A DNA stretch of 64,000 nt from Scalesia atractyloides (Eukaryota > Streptophyta > Magnoliopsida > Asterales > Asteraceae), in the NCBI GenBank assembly GCA_947069175.1, contig CAMTDV010000027.1:35787369-35851368 (forward strand). The letters are read 5' to 3'. The notes beneath the pieces are model-generated. The model saw nothing but the letters and a program-made list of their open reading frames with translations. It did not search any database and had not been told where the DNA came from. A program made the position numbers and the translations under genes. Positions 60,061-64,000 of this stretch are shown piece by piece; within the stretch, counting starts at the first letter, position 1, and every line of letters starts with the position of its first letter.

Positions 60061-61830
60061 TGGCTAATAGCTATCGAGGGGAGGGAAAACGTTGCTATAA
60101 CAACCCAAAAGCATTGGTGGTGGAAGATTATGACTGGGCAGAAGAAATAGTTGAGGCAAAAGAAGAAGTCAACAAATCTCTCATGGAAAAAATCTCTACC
60201 GCACCTATCTCGTCTTCAAACTGCGTTGAGAAGCAAGCTGCAAAAATTCCCAAGGAGACAAAGGTTTAAAAAGCATAATCGCTCCTGCTGAACCAACTTT
60301 AGAAAAGGGAAAGAAGGAGGCTGAGAAGATTGAATCGAAAAAAAGTCCAAGGAGAAACAAGCGAAAACAAGAGTGAGAAAGCTGGAACTTCTGCAGCCGC
60401 CATGAAAGCAGAGTCTGCAAAAGACAAAGAGGATAAGGATTTGGTAAACAGCATACCGTATGTATTTAAAGAAAAACTATGCTCCCAACCATGTTTGAAC
60501 ATCGTGGCACATTACAAATCACTCAACATGACCTGATTAGAGAAAAAGAAAAGATTTTGAAACTTAACCAAGAATTGAAAGAAAACAAAGCTTTATATCA
60601 GAGAAAGTTGAACTCAACTTTGGTTGAGATGCAGACATTAAAAGAATTCATTTTTAGAAAAGATTTTATCATAAATGATTTAACTGAAAGATTAGAAAAA
60701 TCTGAAAATGAGAATAATAAACTGCAAATCACAATTGATAAATGGAAAGTTAGTCAAAAGGCACTGGTTGATATTGAAAATTGCCAACGACTGACATTCG
60801 TGAAGGATGGAATTGGATACAAGGATAAGCTCGAAAACGAAAGAAAAATCTTTCCTCCTCCGCACAGCAAAAACTATGTACCCATGCCATCTCCTCATCC
60901 TAAAAATGACTTAATTGATAAACATGATTTGTTGGCTCAAAATGTCTTTTACAAAAATGAAAATAATACTAACATTTCTGAAAGTAATGCAGATATGTGT
61001 AAGCGTAAAGAAGATGTGTGAGATGAGGATGATGACTGTGGAGGATCGAAAATAGGAATTGGTTACTCAGGCGACAGTTATTCTACAGTTAACTGGTTTG
61101 CCTGGAACTGTAACAAGAAAAACAGTACTTCTATTCGGGAAAACTGTAATATTTTGACTAGGATGGATAATTGTAATGGCTGTATGCCTAAATTTAAGAT
61201 TCAGGATGACTGTAATGGCCATGTGCCTATATTTAAGACTCACAACCCAGTGCATGTCGTGGTTGAAAGTCATGACCTAAATTCTACTTTTAATGATGAA
61301 AATGGTGTGATTGAATCTCCTGTATTTGTCCCAGAATTGAAGAAAAACAGATTTGGGAAGTTCCTTACAGAGGAAATTCCCGAGTTTGTCCCATCATGTA
61401 CAGGTACATCAGGGTCTGATAAAGATTCAACTCAAGTCAGCAATAGTGATGACTCGAGTACAACAACTTCAGAAAGTGATGAAGAAACGTCAAGTGAAAA
61501 TCAAGAATCAATCTCGTCATCAGATAGTGAGATCAGTGAAGACGGCGTTGAGGATGAAAATCATCTTGACAAGAAAGTGAAGAAAGTTAAAAGTTCAAGC
61601 TATGCTGCATCATCAGATAACGCTTCAAGCAGCTCTAGACTCTTATCACATGCATCATCTTCACACGCAGTGTCCACCAAAAAGAAAAGATCAAATTGCA
61701 AGCAATGCTTTCGCTGTGGTCATTTAGGACATACTGGAAACATTGCAAGAGCAAAAAAATTTCTAAACCTAAACAAGATCTTGTCAAAAGTTTCACTGAT
61801 CAATTTGATAATCTTAAGAAATCAGTAAAA
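60061..61830 (+). pseudogene. Gag-protease spacer with coiled coil and acidic/Ser region
   Basis: 60479-61021 reads LNQELKENKALYQRKLNSTL and FIINDLTERLEKSENENNKL, a long heptad-like coiled coil. 61154-61828 reads HNPVHVVVESHDLNSTFNDE, then a Ser/Asp/Glu-rich tract of about 100 residues, and ends in a second CCHC-like knuckle, CFRCGHLGH, disrupted by a frameshift near 61730 (the missing half, YWKHC, lies in the next frame). Such a spacer is much longer than in typical copia elements. Function unknown. Confidence 0.7.
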
Positions 61831-61975
61831 TGCATAGTGAATTCAACTTGTTTTTGGAAAAGAAAAGAAAATATTCTTGTTCAAAATCATGATAGATTAA
61901 ACTTGAAGCAAGTCTAGGTCCCGAAAACTAACTAACTTGTACATATTTGTGTTTGTTGTTGTATAACAGAATAAA

Positions 61976-62913
61976 TTGCAAAAATGGCTTCGAATGCTCA
62001 TGGAATATATTTGGCACATAGAAAGTGGATGCTCAAGGCATATGACCGGATTGAAGGAAATCCTGAAGAACTTTCGAGTCATCGATGGCGATTTCGTATC
62101 ATTTGCAGGAGATGAAAAGGGAGGGAAAATTGTTGGAATGGGTGACGTCGTATCTGAAGCGCTCACATTAGAGAACGTCAATTATGTTCAAGAATTATGT
62201 TACAATCTCATGAGCGTATCACAAGTCTGCGACAAATGAATTTCAGTGCTATTCAACGACGTGGAATTCATATTCCTCAAGCCGGAATACTCCGTACCTG
62301 CCGAGATGATTATACTCTCAGCTCCTCGTCAACACAACACCTACGTTCTTAACATGGAAAATGCTAAATCCAATGAGCATATGACGTGTCTAATCTCAAA
62401 AGCGTCAGAGTCGGAATCACTGCTTTGGCATAGGCGGTTAGGCATGTGAACTTCAAAAATATGAATAAACTTTCCAAATTAAATTTAGCAAGACGATTGC
62501 CTATAAAAGATTTTCTATTTTCAGAAAAATGTATCGCATGCGCCCAAGGCAAGCAACTCAAAAAGCCGCACAAATCCAAAGCAGTGAATACGATATCCGC
62601 TCCATTTCAATTACTGCACATAGATCTTTTCGGTCCTATTAGTGTTAAAAGTTTAGCTAAAAGATCCTATTGCTTGGTGATTACAGATGATTTCTCCTAT
62701 TTTTCATGGGTATACTTTCTTGAAGCCAAAAGCGAGACAACCTCCACTATCAAGAACTTCATTCCCATGTTGAAAACATGATCAAGCTGAAGGTCAAATC
62801 AATCAGAAGTGACAACGGATCGGAATTCAAAAAATCAAACATTTATCTCCTTCTGTGAAGAAAAGGGTATACGCCTTCAGTATAGTGCGCCAGAACTCCT
62901 CAGCAGAATGGCG
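61976..62913 (+). pseudogene. pol: Copia protease and integrase remnant
   Basis: Protease shows WHIESGCSRHMTG at about 62012. The usual Asp of the DSG catalytic triplet is Glu here (codon GAA). The pre-integrase segment SESLLWHRRLG follows, broken by a one-base loss at about 62447. Integrase at 62446-62781 has the zinc pair CIACAQGKQ, the first acid in LLHIDLFGPIS and DDFSYFSWVYFLEAKS. The second acid (SDNGSEF) is near 62808-62828 in a shifted frame. The third acid would follow the QQNG motif, which is cut by the LTR at 62914. Confidence 0.85.
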
Positions 62914-64000
62914 TGTCACACCCTGACCCGCAACAGAAATGGTAATCGGGGCATGATTAGGTTTTCATCAAAGCTCATAACATTTACTATAAAGTTTCAT
63001 ATTTATTATTTCCATTTTAAAGGGATAAATTACAACAACCACGTACACATACAAACACAACACAGCATTCATGACTTCTTTATTTTTCTTCTAAGGCAGT
63101 TTCCTATGTGTTCCTTGCTTCAACTTGTCCACCTGTATCATGTGTAAAAAACAGGGTTTTGGGTCAACAAAAGTTGGCGAGTGAATCTTATTTAAACATT
63201 GGAAAGAATTAAGTATATTGGTTATTTAAATGAAAATGTGCATAGACCAAATATGAGTAAACACGTATGTAAATCTAACCACAACCACATACTATCAATC
63301 AATGCACACACAAGCATGACAAATGATGAACAATGAGATCAAAGGCTCAATCAAACGGAGCCGATCTAATGAGGCACATGATGCTCAACTCGTCTCCAAC
63401 GAGGAACTGATGGGCCTAATGAATGATTTGCACGCAACTGACAAAAATTAAATACACAATACAACAAACAACATTTACATCACACGTTAGATCATATAAT
63501 GGTGATAGCACAAGTGTTGACACATGATACACCGGGAAACATGAATAAAAAGGGGAATTTGTAAGGATTCACTCACAGTGGGTGCGTTCCTTGCTTGATA
63601 ATGAAAGCGCACGAGTCGACGATTTGATCGACGAATGAATACTAACCTAAAATAGTAATGCGATAATTCGATAAATATAAACAAATTAATATTTTTATTT
63701 AATACTTTTGTTAGATTTTTATGTTATTTTTGGTGGTATTTATTTGGATTTTTAAACTTACAAAATTGTATTATTAAGTGTTTTTAATTGATTTTTAACT
63801 AAATTATAAATACAAAAATAATAGGATAAAATAAAATAAAATTAAAAAAAATATTGTCAGGTCTGACAAGGACCTGACCGGCTCGTTGACTGTTTGACTG
63901 CGTGTGGTGAGGCTCGAACTTGTGACCTCTCGTATGTGTGCACGCAGCTCTTTCAACTGAGCTACATGTCTAACCCGAAAGAATTCTGTTTTTAATTACT
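62914..64000 (-). repeat. LTR of a further gypsy-type element, truncated by the window edge
   Basis: Starts TGTCACACCCTGACCCGC in the middle of the copia integrase. The first ten bases equal the LTR starts at 14339 and 24737, and TGGCG (62909-62913) is the expected left target copy. Orientation is inferred from those elements. It is noncoding across the remaining 1.1 kb, AT-rich, with a tRNA-like segment near the end. Confidence 0.8.
63903..63973 (-). other. tRNA-like (SINE-type) segment with A and B boxes
   Basis: The minus strand reads gtagctcagttgaaagagc (A-box/D-arm like) and, about 25 bases later, ggtcacaagttcgagcctca (B-box/T-arm like). The T-stem is mispaired and the anticodon arm is poor, so it is not a working tRNA gene. 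A tRNA-derived promoter remnant or SINE head is more likely. Confidence 0.5.

Larger units (their letters stand above)
58192..62913 (+). mobile_element. Ty1/copia retrotransposon, broken and truncated by an LTR insertion
   Basis: In order: primer site, a leader of about 640 bp, gag (58840-60060) with a zinc knuckle, a long spacer (60060-61700) with a coiled coil and Ser/acid-rich stretch, a second zinc knuckle, protease (about 62012), pre-integrase and integrase to 62913. Integrase-like sequence stops at ...CAGAATGGCG, where a TGTCACACCC LTR begins. RT and RNase H, if kept, lie beyond the window. At least six stops or frameshifts disable it. Confidence 0.88.

Overview
The window is nuclear DNA of a flowering plant. 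It holds three recognisable host genes with plant-type GT-AG introns, set in AT-rich DNA full of LTR retrotransposons, MITE-like elements, Helitron-like ends and microsatellites. The retroelement style (LTRs beginning TGTCACACCC, a Ty3/gypsy polyprotein ending in a chromodomain, the copia gag type) suggests a eudicot, probably Asteraceae. That placement is recollection of family style, not a database result.

Layout. 1-4.4 kb: intergenic DNA with short tandem repeats and two small decayed gene-like ORFs facing opposite ways. 4.4-7.2 kb: a complete non-coding copia-type LTR element with a 5-bp target duplication. 8.1-28.0 kb: a nested pair. The outer element has 2.5-kb LTRs and a 3.7-kb non-coding interior. 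Its right LTR is split by an 11.2-kb chromodomain Ty3/gypsy element that carries gag, pol and an extra ORF upstream of gag. Both members have perfect target duplications (TTTTT and TCGCG) and both lie on the minus strand. 28.1-28.3 kb: a hAT-type MITE. 29.7-36.1 kb: an old, heavily decayed Ty1/copia element. 37.9-43.4 kb: a complete 14-exon gene for CCT zeta (CCT6), plus strand. 45.4-47.3 kb: a three-exon allene oxide cyclase gene (jasmonate synthesis), minus strand, with a short N-terminus. 50.4-53.1 kb: a two-exon PHD-finger gene of the MMD1-like family, minus strand, with an apparent one-base frameshift in exon 1. 54.4-55.3 kb: a non-autonomous Mutator-like element with long inverted repeats and a 9-bp target duplication. 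55.9-57.6 kb: a repeat also found at 36.7-37.9 kb. 58.2-62.9 kb: a broken Ty1/copia element, cut inside its integrase by the LTR of another gypsy-type element that runs off the window.

The three host genes are functionally unrelated: protein folding, jasmonate synthesis, and chromatin or meiotic regulation. The most unusual item is the extra coiled-coil, acidic ORF between primer-binding site and gag in the gypsy element. Next come the non-coding partner element that shares its terminal signals, an array of five hairpins in the gypsy LTRs, and an allene oxide cyclase with little room for a plastid transit peptide. I saw no CRISPR array, rRNA gene or prokaryotic feature.
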